A stretch of 45,653 nt of DNA, taken from NCBI GenBank assembly GCA_944319925.1, contig CALUFQ010000021.1, forward strand, positions 1 to 45,653, in the 5' to 3' direction. Positions 7,605 through 16,492 of this stretch are shown here, piece after piece. Origin of the DNA: an uncultured Paraprevotella sp. Lineage in GTDB: Bacteria; Bacteroidota; Bacteroidia; Bacteroidales; Bacteroidaceae. A program made the position numbers and the translations under genes. Position 1 is the stretch's first letter. Each line of letters starts with the position of its first letter. The notes beneath the pieces are model-generated. The model searched no databases. It was given only the letters and a program-made list of their open reading frames with translations, and had not been told where the DNA came from.

Positions 7605-8666
7605 TTATTTCTTTTCTATTTCCGCCTTTGGATGTGCCATGCCGATGAAGATGGCCGAAAGGAGTGTGAACACATAGGCTTGGATGAACGCCACTAGCAC
7701 TTCGAGCGCATTGAGGAAGATGCCGAAGATGACGGCAATCAGGCTCATGGGAGCGCAGATGCCCGCCCCCAATTGCGCGGTGATGAAGATGACGCATACG
7801 ATGCTCAGGATGCCTGCGTGGCCGGCCATGAGGTTGGCAAAAAGTCGCATGGCCAACGTGAAGGGCTTGGTGAACACGCCGATGAATTCAATCAGAGGCA
7901 TTAACGGGACAGGGGCTTTCAGCCATGTAGGCACTTCGGGCCAAAAGATGTCTTTCCAATATTCCCTCGACCCGGTGACGTTGGTCAGCACGAAGGTGAA
8001 CAATGCGAGCACCACCGTGATGGCAATATTGCCCGTCACATTGGCACCACCAGGAAAGAACGGGAGCAATCCCATCAGGTTGTTCTCTAAGATGAAGAAA
8101 AACGCCGTAAGCAGATAGGGGGCATAACGTTGGTATTGCGCTCCCACGCTGGCTTTTATTACATCTTCATAAATGTAAAGTACCGTGGCCTCAATCATGC
8201 CCACACCACCTTTGGGAGCACCTTTACTCACTTCGTGCCGCTTATACCAACGGGCGCAAGAAAGCATGACGATGAGCAATATCGCGCTGTTGATGAATAG
8301 TGCGAGTACGTTCTTGGTGATGGAGATGTCCAAGGGAAGTACTTCATTGCCCGAAGCATCGCGTTCTACGATTTTCTTGGCGTTCGCACCTTCACTCGCA
8401 ATATACAGCCCCTCATATTCGGCTCCGTTTTCTAACCGCGCGGAGGAGAATACGTGCCATCCCGTGGAACTTTTCACGATGACCGGTAGTGGAATACGTA
8501 ATGGCTTTCCACCGATGTCCGTGATGTGCCATTCGTACGAGTCTTCGATGTGCCCGAATACGATTTCGGCAACGTCGATGCCCGTGTCCTTTTCTGCCTT
8601 GGCCGTTCCTGTGGCAAACACCATGAGGGCAATGGCTGTGATGAACAGATATTTTATCCTTTTCAT
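7605..8666 (-). CDS. atpB: ATP synthase Fo subunit a, with extra N-terminal domain
   Basis: Subunit a forms the proton half-channels next to the c ring. The essential arginine is in FTLAMRLFANLMAGH. About five to six membrane helices follow residue 120. I chose the start at 8666 (MKRIKYLFITAIAL) because a GGAC-type ribosome site precedes it and it gives a clean signal peptide ending near GTAKA; the longer frame begins with GTG at 8690. After the signal peptide come about 95 residues of soluble domain (DIGGKPLRIPLPVIVKSSTG...) that E. coli lacks but Bacteroidota a subunits commonly have. The gene follows atpC directly, leaving no room for atpI. Confidence 0.95.
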   Translation of the reverse strand: MKRIKYLFITAIALMVFATGTAKAEKDTGIDVAEIVFGHIEDSYEWHITDIGGKPLRIPLPVIVKSSTGWHVFSSARLENGAEYEGLYIASEGANAKKIVERDASGNEVLPLDISITKNVLALFINSAILLIVMLSCARWYKRHEVSKGAPKGGVGMIEATVLYIYEDVIKASVGAQYQRYAPYLLTAFFFILENNLMGLLPFFPGGANVTGNIAITVVLALFTFVLTNVTGSREYWKDIFWPEVPTWLKAPVPLMPLIEFIGVFTKPFTLAMRLFANLMAGHAGILSIVCVIFITAQLGAGICAPMSLIAVIFGIFLNALEVLVAFIQAYVFTLLSAIFIGMAHPKAEIEKK

Positions 8667-8699
8667 GTTTTGAATGTCCTTTCTTTGCACTTCCCGGAT

Positions 8700-8966
8700 T
8701 CAGCTTTTCGTTTCCGTCACGCAGACGGCCACAGTGTTGTTCCTCACTTCCACGAATCCCCTTTCGATGGCGACATGTTTCTTCGTTTCGCCGTGGCGGT
8801 AAGTGACCTCGCCTTTGTCTAGCGGCGAAATCAGCGGTGCGTGGTTGTAATATACGCCGAACAATCCGCCGCTGCCTGGCAGGCGCACGTACTTCACCAT
8901 CCCGTCGAACAGGGTTTTCTCCGGCGTCACGATGGTCAGGTGGATATTGTCTTTTCCCGTGTCCAT
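8700..8966 (-). CDS. atpC: ATP synthase F1 subunit epsilon, short form
   Basis: The start at 8966 (MDTGKDNIHLTIVTPEKTLFDG) lies 7 bases beyond the atpD stop; an alternative start at 8990 would overlap atpD. The 88 residues match the N-terminal beta-sandwich (VRLPGSGGLFGVYYNHAPLISPLDKGEV). The C-terminal helical hairpin that can inhibit ATP hydrolysis in E. coli, where the protein is about 138 residues, is absent. The subunit sits at the foot of gamma and helps bind it to the c ring. The short form suggests that inhibition of ATP hydrolysis, if any, works differently here. Confidence 0.93.
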   Translation of the reverse strand: MDTGKDNIHLTIVTPEKTLFDGMVKYVRLPGSGGLFGVYYNHAPLISPLDKGEVTYRHGETKKHVAIERGFVEVRNNTVAVCVTETKS

Positions 8967-8973
8967 AGCCTCG

Positions 8974-10518
<1,545 letters not shown>

Positions 10519-10704
10519 TTACTTTTTTGTTCTTATCGTGTTCCTTTTGTCCGCCCAATTGGCCATTTCCCTTTGTATTCTCAAGGAAGCGTCATGCCAA
10601 CTTGGTTTTCTCAACATTCTTATACACTATTTAAATTCATCCACAGCTCTTTTTCTCTCCCTTTATCATTGTTTAACCTAGGGACTTCTTTCTTTTCCTT
10701 GTTT

Positions 10705-10712
10705 CAAAGTTA
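10705..10712 (-). promoter_or_regulatory. Candidate -7 element of the atp operon promoter
   Basis: On the minus strand this reads taactttg, a full match to the Bacteroidota -7 consensus TAnnTTTG. It leaves a leader of about 200 bases before atpD. A clear -33 TTTG is not seen at the right distance. The rest of 10498-10779 is AT-rich and holds no gene. Confidence 0.45.
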
Positions 10713-10732
10713 TGGTATATTTTCTTTTTCCG

Positions 10733-10740
10733 TAAATTTG
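10733..10740 (+). promoter_or_regulatory. Candidate -7 element of the LysR-family gene
   Basis: taaatttg matches TAnnTTTG and lies about 40 bases upstream of the regulator's ATG. It is divergent from, and only 20 bases away from, the candidate atp operon element. Confidence 0.5.
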
Positions 10741-10779
10741 CACAATTAATAATTTTCATATTATCTATTGGATTTGCTA

Positions 10780-11727
10780 ATGGAACTTACACCTTTGAGA
10801 TACTTTGTCAAGCTGGCCGACGTGCTTTCGTTCACGGAAGCCGCCCGGGAGTTGTTCGTGACGCAGAGCACTCTTTCGCAAAGCATCAAGCAGTTGGAGA
10901 ATGAACTTGGCACATCGCTTTTCGACCGTGTGGGGAAGAAAGTCTATCTGACAGATTCCGGTGCGGAATTCCTGGAGCATGCCCGCAAGGCATTGGAGGA
11001 AGTGGAATATGGTGTGCAGCATATGCAGGAAATGCAGCATGTCTATTCAGGAAGGATAAGAATAGGGGTGATTTATAGCTTTTTCTCCTTATTAAATATA
11101 TGTGTGTTGAAGTTTACGCGGGCTTTTCCGCAGGCGGAGCTTTCCATTGTCTATTCCCACTCGGTGTTTGAATTGGTGGAATTGATTAACTCCAACAAAC
11201 TAGATTTCGCGATGAGTTACACTCCTCAGGAGGTGACCGCCCTGACGGAGCAGGCCGAGTTTGCGCGTTTCCCTTTGTGCGTGATTGCCCATAAGAACCA
11301 TCCTGCGGCTATACGGAAACGTTTTTCCCTGCAGGATTTGAGCGAGTTTCAGGTGATTCTTTTGGAAAAGGATTTATATACCCGCAAGGTGGTTGAACGC
11401 ATGTTTATGAAATATAAGGTGAAAGTGAAGCCGCAAATAGAGGTGAACAGCACGCCGCTCTTGCTCGAAATGATTCGCACGGGGCATTGGATTTCCGTCC
11501 TTTCCCAAGATGTGGCGTTGAGCAGCCCCGACCTGAAGGCCATTCCCATCAAGGAAAAGGCGGAATACATGCACATCAGCCTTTTGGCCCTTAAGGGGAA
11601 ACGCCAGTCTTTGTTGGCCGAGAAGTTTGTGGAGACATTGCATAGCGAATTGCAAAAAATCAAAGAGCCTCACGCATTGGGTGGCTTCGAGGCTTTCGAA
11701 GATACGGGTGCATCGCCGCGCGGCTGA
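10780..11727 (+). CDS. LysR-family transcriptional regulator
   Basis: The start at 10780 (MELTPLRYFVKLADVLSFTEAA) is the usual LysR beginning; a TTG four codons earlier is less likely. Residues 1-60 form the winged HTH (ARELFVTQSTLSQSIKQLENELGTSLFDR). The rest is the two-lobed effector-binding domain typical of the family, 315 residues in all. It should be a tetrameric DNA-binding regulator answering to a small molecule, which I cannot name. It is divergent from the atp operon, so it could act on that promoter region, but LysR proteins often regulate only themselves and a distant target. Confidence 0.9.
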   Translation: MELTPLRYFVKLADVLSFTEAARELFVTQSTLSQSIKQLENELGTSLFDRVGKKVYLTDSGAEFLEHARKALEEVEYGVQHMQEMQHVYSGRIRIGVIYSFFSLLNICVLKFTRAFPQAELSIVYSHSVFELVELINSNKLDFAMSYTPQEVTALTEQAEFARFPLCVIAHKNHPAAIRKRFSLQDLSEFQVILLEKDLYTRKVVERMFMKYKVKVKPQIEVNSTPLLLEMIRTGHWISVLSQDVALSSPDLKAIPIKEKAEYMHISLLALKGKRQSLLAEKFVETLHSELQKIKEPHALGGFEAFEDTGASPRG

Positions 11728-11732
11728 TTTTT

Positions 11733-11990
11733 AGAAACTGTTTTGAATTTCTACAAAAAGTTTTTTCCGGCTTGATGTATTCGTTTTCGTGTGTGCTTTG
11801 GGCGATTTCCCGGCCAGTTACATAAGTTTCTCACGCTCGGCACGACAAGCCGGCTTGCCCTGCCCTCGCTTAATCGAAACTTTTCGCTTCTATTCTTCGT
11901 CAGATAGCCCGCTATCTTCCTCATCGCGGAAGCAAAACTGACTCGAAAACTCATCCCAAATCATCGCACGAGAAATTCAAAACAGTTTCT
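11733..11990. repeat. MITE-like element with perfect 20-bp inverted ends
   Basis: agaaactgttttgaatttct at 11733-11752 is the exact reverse complement of agaaattcaaaacagtttct at 11971-11990. The 258-base unit fills the gap between two convergent genes. It contains only a 67-codon minus-strand frame (11751-11954), rich in Arg and Lys, which I take to be a by-product of the element and not a gene. Perfect ends, small size and no transposase fit a miniature inverted-repeat element or a dispersed Bacteroidales intergenic repeat. The paired ends could also act as a terminator for both flanking genes, since no other hairpin follows them. Confidence 0.7.
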
Positions 11991-12018
11991 TACGCCTGCC
12001 GGTGTATCGCACGATTTC

Positions 12019-13011
12019 TCATGGACGGGTTGCCCCGAAGTAATGTCTTGTGCGCAATGTGGCGTTATGGCGCAGTTGGGGCTGGTAAAAAAGCAGTTCT
12101 TGCAGGTGGTAATTTCCCGGCTTGAACAACTTTTCCAGCGACGGGTGGTAGTATTGCGTTTCATCCAAGCCTTCCACCAACAGGACGTGGTGGAGCGTGT
12201 CCACCCTCACGGTGGCCGTGTCGTTCAACCGTGCGGGAATGGCATCCGTGCGCCAGTTCACGGGGTTGATGCAGATGCACGAGGGCGAAAGGGCGGGGGA
12301 GATGGCCTCGGGCGAAGCCACGGAGTTGTAGCAGACGGTCACCCCCGTGTCGGCAGAGTCGCGTGCGGCACGGATTTCCGGATATTGCGCGAGTTCTTGG
12401 GAGGTCACGCGGTAGCCTATGACATAGGCCGCGATTAAGCGTTGGCGCGCGTCATCGGGGAGAGTCTTGAGTAGTTCTACCACGGCTTTTGCCCCTTGGC
12501 TGAATCCGGCCAGGATGAAAGGACGCCCGTCATTTTCGTGAACGAGATAGTAGTCGAATGCTTTTTCCACGTCCGGCATGGCATGTGCGAAGCGCGCCTC
12601 GATGACGCTGTCGCCTTCCATCCATGATTCCAGTGTGATTTGCCGATAATATGGGGCGTAGAAGTTGTGGCTGTTGAAGATGCCGGCGGCCAGTTCCAGC
12701 GACGGGCGCATGGCTTCGCGTTGTTCCTCGTCTTGCGTGTCGGCGTAATGCACCGTGTTCCCGGCTTGGTCTGTCCAGTCCCACACGCATGTGGGCAGCA
12801 CATAGAACACGTCGGCTTCCGCCCCCTCGCGCTGGAGATTCCACCAATTTCCCGCTTGTGCGTAGTCCGGGGCTTCGGGCAGGATTTCTTTTGCCTGGTT
12901 GCGGTTTTCTTCCGCCGCAGTGTCTTTTGCCGGTGAGCAGTTCCATAAGATGATGGCCGCGAAGCAGGCGAAAGCTACGCGCCATGTGCTTTTTTTGTTG
13001 TCCATGTGCAT
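12019..13011 (-). CDS. DUF3089 family lipoprotein, alpha/beta-hydrolase-like
   Basis: The 330-residue protein opens with a lipoprotein signal (AFACFAAIILWNC, lipid-modified Cys near residue 25), so it should be anchored in a membrane and face the periplasm or cell surface. The body is DUF3089: DVFYVLPTCVWDW, then FILAGFSQGAKAVVELL with a nucleophile elbow (G-F-S-Q-G, Ser near 171), and HHVLLVEGLDETQYYHP near the end. The family is related to alpha/beta hydrolases, but no substrate is established to my knowledge. A start two codons in (MDNKK) is also possible. Confidence 0.85.
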   Translation of the reverse strand: MHMDNKKSTWRVAFACFAAIILWNCSPAKDTAAEENRNQAKEILPEAPDYAQAGNWWNLQREGAEADVFYVLPTCVWDWTDQAGNTVHYADTQDEEQREAMRPSLELAAGIFNSHNFYAPYYRQITLESWMEGDSVIEARFAHAMPDVEKAFDYYLVHENDGRPFILAGFSQGAKAVVELLKTLPDDARQRLIAAYVIGYRVTSQELAQYPEIRAARDSADTGVTVCYNSVASPEAISPALSPSCICINPVNWRTDAIPARLNDTATVRVDTLHHVLLVEGLDETQYYHPSLEKLFKPGNYHLQELLFYQPQLRHNATLRTRHYFGATRP

Positions 13012-13031
13012 GCTATTGATCTTTTCTTTGG

Positions 13032-13039
13032 CAAAGTTA
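13032..13039 (-). promoter_or_regulatory. Candidate -7 element of the DUF3089 gene
   Basis: On the minus strand this reads taactttg, matching TAnnTTTG about 20 bases upstream of the start codon. No good -33 partner is apparent. Confidence 0.5.
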
Positions 13040-13131
13040 GCAACAAAATTTTAAGGTCGCAGGACATAGATGGGAAAAATGGGTTTCGTTTTTATTTCTG
13101 TTGCGTGTGCCGTTTGTGGGTAAAACGAAAG

Positions 13132-13160
13132 GACGGCGGCCTTGTCGCAAAGCCGCCGTC
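13132..13160 (-). terminator. Hairpin terminator after the Pro/Arg-rich secreted protein gene
   Basis: gacggcggc and gccgccgtc form a perfect 9-bp GC-rich stem with an 11-base loop. On the minus strand it is followed by ctttcgtttta. It lies 86 bases beyond the stop codon at 13246. The rest of 13040-13245 holds nothing else I can name. Confidence 0.7.
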
Positions 13161-13245
13161 TTCATCGTCAATGAAACAAACATCGACTTTTCATAGTTGT
13201 TCTTATATAGATTTTGTCATAGTTTTCTTTGGATATTTTATCGGT

Positions 13246-14262
13246 TCATCGCGTCGTCCGGTGCGTCCGTGCAGGCGATGTGGGTTTTCTTGCAGTTGTG
13301 CCATGCTGTCTTCTGGCCGCGCTGTTCCTTGGGCGCACCGAAGGCCTCCTAGGCTGTATATGGGATTGCTGGGAGGAATTGCCGACGGTGGCGCGGGTGG
13401 AACTTTTCCGTCTATAATGGCTGTTGTCGCTTGCCGGGGGAGCGGAGTGTGGTCTGTCCTGCGTGGCAACGTTTGGTGTCTTCATCGGTCTGGCCGTGGT
13501 TTTTCCGGGACGTGCGGGGCGCGTGGCGTGGCTCGTCGCCGGACGGTTTGGCTGCGTGACGGTTTGGTTTGGTTTCGCGTTGTCCCCCGGTCGGTTGTCG
13601 TTCCTGGGCGGGTTGCCCACAGGTTCGAATCTGAAGCCGTTTCCCTTGTGGTTGGCCGGGCGGTTGGCTGGTTTTGCCGGGTTTTGTCCTGGTCGTCCGA
13701 CGGGTTCAAAGTGGAATCCGTTTCCTCCGTGTCCGTGCGGAGGTGCTGGTCTTCCGGGAACCGGCCTACGGCTTTCTCCTCTCAGTCCCCCGTGCCATGC
13801 CGGGCGGCGGTTGGCATAAAAGCTCACGCGGCGTTCGTGGCGGTAGCGGAAATGTCCGCCGCGATAGATGTGATACACTCTTGGCGGGCTATAGTAGAAC
13901 AAGGTCGGGGAGTAGATGGTGTAAACCGGCAGAAACCACCCGGTGGCCCGCCACAGGATGGGGCGGAAGAAGTAAGTGGCCGCTTGGAAGAGGGCATACT
14001 GCCAGTCGTAGAGAATGCAACGCAGGTCGGCGTTACGGTATTCCAAATACACGCCCGAGGCATCGCTTGCCGTGCGGATATTCATCAGATAGTCCAAGTT
14101 GATCTCGTAGGCATCGTTGTATTGTTGGTCGTTAAGGTTCAGCTCATATGCCATCTTGTCTGTGAGAAACCTGGCCCTGTCGCGGGCTTCTTCGTAGGAC
14201 ATGGCGTGGATGCCGGCCAGTCCCGTAAGGAATGCTATCATCAGTCCGAGTAACCTTTTCAT
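13246..14262 (-). CDS. Secreted protein with conserved N-terminal domain and Pro/Arg-rich tail
   Basis: The start at 14262 (MKRLLGLMIAFLTGLAGIHA) gives a proper signal peptide; a frame 16 codons longer does not. The first 140 mature residues are structured (SYEEARDRARFLTDKMAYELNLNDQQYNDAYEINLDYLMN..., then a Tyr-rich stretch near FRPILWRATGWFLPVYTIYSPTLFYYSPPRVYHIY). From about residue 165 the sequence becomes a low-complexity tail of Pro, Arg, Gly, Asn and Thr, very basic, with GNGFxFEPVG repeated twice. I recognise no named family. A secreted, strongly basic tail could bind nucleic acid or acidic polymers at the envelope, but this is a guess. Confidence 0.7.
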   Translation of the reverse strand: MKRLLGLMIAFLTGLAGIHAMSYEEARDRARFLTDKMAYELNLNDQQYNDAYEINLDYLMNIRTASDASGVYLEYRNADLRCILYDWQYALFQAATYFFRPILWRATGWFLPVYTIYSPTLFYYSPPRVYHIYRGGHFRYRHERRVSFYANRRPAWHGGLRGESRRPVPGRPAPPHGHGGNGFHFEPVGRPGQNPAKPANRPANHKGNGFRFEPVGNPPRNDNRPGDNAKPNQTVTQPNRPATSHATRPARPGKTTARPMKTPNVATQDRPHSAPPASDNSHYRRKSSTRATVGNSSQQSHIQPRRPSVRPRNSAARRQHGTTARKPTSPARTHRTTR

Positions 14263-14447
14263 GTCCGTCGTTTTTTGTTGTCCGTACTTTGTTCTTTTTC
14301 TCTGTTGCAAATATCGTGCTTTCCAGTAACGGTGGAAAGGGATTTTTCCTATTCTGTAGTAGGAATTTCCCTATTCTTGCATAGAGTGGGGAAGAAAAAG
14401 TATTTTTCCCTTTGTCCGGGGCGTGGAAAGTTACGGGGCGTGGGAGG

Positions 14448-15320
14448 TTACAGCTTGTGCTGTTGGCAGAAGCATCCCTTGAAATGTTCCCGCATTTCCT
14501 TCTTGTCTGGTTCGTGGCGGAAAAGTCCGAATACGCTGGATCCTGACCCGCTCATGGACGCATAGCTTGCACCGCAGTCATAAAGTTTTTCTTTGACGGC
14601 GGAGATTTCGGGGTGGAGTGCGAAAATGCCTTCTTCGAAATCGTTGGTGAGCCTGCCGCGCCATGTTTCCACAGGATGTCTCACGATATCTGCGACGGAT
14701 TCAGCCGGACGGCGGGGGCGTATTTTCGCGTAGGCCTCTTTGGTGGACACAAAGATGTCCGGTTTGACCAGGACGAGATACCAACCGGCAAGGGAAATGT
14801 CAACGGGGGTGAACACGTTGCCGATGCCGGTGGCAAAAACGGGGCGGTTGCGTATGAAAAACGCGCAGTCGGCCCCGATGGCGGACACCCGGCGTTCCAG
14901 TTCTTCGTCGTCCAGTCCGAGGGAGAACATTTTGTTGAGCGTCTTGGCCATGAACGCGGCATCAGATGAGCCTCCTCCCAGCCCGGCTCCGAAAGGAATT
15001 TGCTTATACATATATATATATAGGTGCGGGAGGGCGAAATCCCGCTTCAAGGCTTGGACTGTTTTGACGAGCAAGTTCTTTTCCGGCGGGCAGTCAATGG
15101 GGATGCCGGCGCTGACAAGGTGGCAGTCTGTTGTTTCCGACATGCACGGGATGCGCCCGGCGGGGAAAATGGTGGTTGGCGTGTGGGCTTCGGTTTCCAC
15201 TTGCAGCGTGTCGCACACGGGGATGGGGTAGAAGATGGTTTCCAGGTCGTGGTAACCGTCCGGGCGGCGTGACGTGACATTCAGCCCGAGGTTGATTTTG
15301 GCGTTAGGGTGACAAATCAT
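14448..15320 (-). CDS. ispE: 4-diphosphocytidyl-2-C-methyl-D-erythritol kinase
   Basis: IspE phosphorylates CDP-methylerythritol with ATP in the MEP pathway of isoprenoid synthesis. It is a GHMP kinase of 290 residues. Visible motifs are PNAKINLGLNV with catalytic Lys 8, the ATP-binding glycine loop PFGAGLGGGSSDAAF (109-123), and IGADCAFFI with the catalytic Asp near 151. The C-terminal MSGSGSSVFGLF is the third GHMP motif. It starts 18 bases after the Rpn-type gene and may share its transcript. A short TA repeat lies inside the gene at 15010-15022. Confidence 0.96.
   Translation of the reverse strand: MICHPNAKINLGLNVTSRRPDGYHDLETIFYPIPVCDTLQVETEAHTPTTIFPAGRIPCMSETTDCHLVSAGIPIDCPPEKNLLVKTVQALKRDFALPHLYIYMYKQIPFGAGLGGGSSDAAFMAKTLNKMFSLGLDDEELERRVSAIGADCAFFIRNRPVFATGIGNVFTPVDISLAGWYLVLVKPDIFVSTKEAYAKIRPRRPAESVADIVRHPVETWRGRLTNDFEEGIFALHPEISAVKEKLYDCGASYASMSGSGSSVFGLFRHEPDKKEMREHFKGCFCQQHKL
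15010..15022. repeat. TA dinucleotide tract inside ispE
   Basis: Thirteen alternating A/T bases encode part of YIYMYK just before the glycine loop of IspE. It stands out in an otherwise GC-rich gene. Confidence 0.8.
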
Positions 15321-15338
15321 AGGCGGGATGTTGGGCGT

Positions 15339-16247
15339 TTACAGTTTTTCGATGTCTTCTGAAGCCAAACCGGTAGCTTGCATGATGGATTCTGTGGACA
15401 GCCCCATTTGTTTAAGGTTGCGGGCGATTTGGATTTGTTTGTTCCGTTCACCTTCGGCTCTTCCTTCGACTCTTCCTTCAGCTCTTCCTTCGGCTCTTCC
15501 TTCAGCCATTCCTTTTTCATGTCCTTCGTTGTATCTTCGTGTCGCGCTGCTGACGAGCGTTCGTTCCACGCGTATGATGTCCCAAAATTTTTCGTATCCC
15601 AACAGTTCCGCGTCGGAGTAAGCGGATTCTTCGATTTCGGTTACGGCCTTGCGCACCTCGGGACAGTCAAGCAAGTCTTGGGAGACCTGTCGGGTTTCCT
15701 CGTTGATTTCAGTCAGGTAGCGCAGCCAAAGTACTTGCATCTTCTTCTCGCTGTAGGTCTGTGGCGTGAATTTGGGCAGTTCTACAAAAATCAAGTGAAG
15801 GCCGTCTATCACTTTGTCTGTGTATTCATTGTGCACTAGACGGAAATAGTGGTAAAACCGTGGGATGTCCGGCTCGAATATTTCGTTCACCAAATTGAGT
15901 GAATACACGGGTTGCAGCAATTCGTAGTTTTTGCTTTTCCCCAGTTGCCGCACGTATGCTTTTGAGGCGTTGAAGAGCACTCTTTGCTTAAATTCCTGCG
16001 ACCACACCATTTGCATTTCCACGATGAACTGTCGTCCCCTTTTGTCTTTGCAGCGGACATCCACGATGCTGTTTTTGCGCCATGGGGCTTCCGGAATCAT
16101 TTCGCAGGGAAGGTATTCCACGCTCTTGATTTCTTCTTCCGGCTTGTCGAACGGGAGGAGCGCATTGAGGAGACTCATGACTAGGTCTGGGTGTTCCCCG
16201 AAGACTTTTTTAAAAGTGAGGTCGGCTTTCGGGTCAAGGTATCTCAT
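15339..16247 (-). CDS. Rpn-family recombination-promoting nuclease / PD-(D/E)XK transposase-like protein
   Basis: The protein (302 residues) starts MRYLDPKADLTFKKVFGEHPDLVMSLLNALLP, the hallmark opening of the Rpn/PDDEXK_2 family. The nuclease core is visible as NSIVDVRC (Asp 63) and QFIVEMQM (Glu 77 and Gln 79, the ExQ variant). Characterised Rpn proteins are DNA endonucleases that raise RecA-independent recombination; some have been linked to phage defence. The C-terminal part carries tandem A-E-G-R units before a short helical end. The family is often multi-copy and mobile-like, but this copy has no terminal repeats around it. It precedes ispE by 18 bases. Confidence 0.85.
   Translation of the reverse strand: MRYLDPKADLTFKKVFGEHPDLVMSLLNALLPFDKPEEEIKSVEYLPCEMIPEAPWRKNSIVDVRCKDKRGRQFIVEMQMVWSQEFKQRVLFNASKAYVRQLGKSKNYELLQPVYSLNLVNEIFEPDIPRFYHYFRLVHNEYTDKVIDGLHLIFVELPKFTPQTYSEKKMQVLWLRYLTEINEETRQVSQDLLDCPEVRKAVTEIEESAYSDAELLGYEKFWDIIRVERTLVSSATRRYNEGHEKGMAEGRAEGRAEGRVEGRAEGERNKQIQIARNLKQMGLSTESIMQATGLASEDIEKL
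15451..15510. repeat. 12-bp tandem repeat encoding A-E-G-R units
   Basis: Five units of roughly ccttcggctctt run end to end inside the Rpn-type gene. Each unit is four codons, so gain or loss of units changes the protein length without shifting the frame. The first four units are nearly identical and the fifth is diverged. Confidence 0.85.
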
Positions 16248-16269
16248 AGGGTTTACATGCTTGTTTTCG

Positions 16270-16277
16270 CAAATTTA
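16270..16277 (-). promoter_or_regulatory. Candidate -7 element of the Rpn-type gene
   Basis: On the minus strand this reads taaatttg, matching TAnnTTTG, 22 bases upstream of the start codon. Confidence 0.5.
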
Positions 16278-16436
16278 GATAAAAATCGCGATTTATATGC
16301 CACTATGACAAGAAATTTGCTTTTTCTTGGAGGAAGGATACGCATTTCCATTCAAATGGCGCAAAGGATTTCTTTAATTTCTTCTGTCTGGCATGGAAAT
16401 ATGGGGATTCATTAAAATGGCATAAAAGGGAGCGGC

Positions 16437-16466
16437 GAAAGGTGTATTTTGGAGGGAAAGGTGTAT
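16437..16466 (+). repeat. 11-bp direct repeat upstream of dnaB
   Basis: gaaaggtgtat occurs at 16437-16447 and again at 16456-16466, 19 bases apart. The second copy overlaps the candidate -7 element of dnaB. It could be a regulator site, or half of it a decayed promoter. Confidence 0.5.
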
Positions 16467-16471
16467 CTTTG
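16464..16471 (+). promoter_or_regulatory. Candidate -7 element of dnaB
   Basis: tatctttg matches TAnnTTTG 21 bases before the dnaB ATG, leaving a very short leader. No convincing -33 at 19-21 bases was seen. Confidence 0.55.
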
Positions 16472-16492
16472 TGATGAAATACACGGATTTTT

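Noticed and set aside
6193-7677. A 494-codon plus-strand frame opposite atpH, atpF and atpE.
   Set aside because: It is antisense to three well-recognised ATP synthase genes and has no family resemblance.
11751-11954. A 67-codon minus-strand frame inside the MITE-like element.
   Set aside because: It spans nearly the whole element, has a very basic composition and no ribosome site, and is best explained as a by-product of the repeat.
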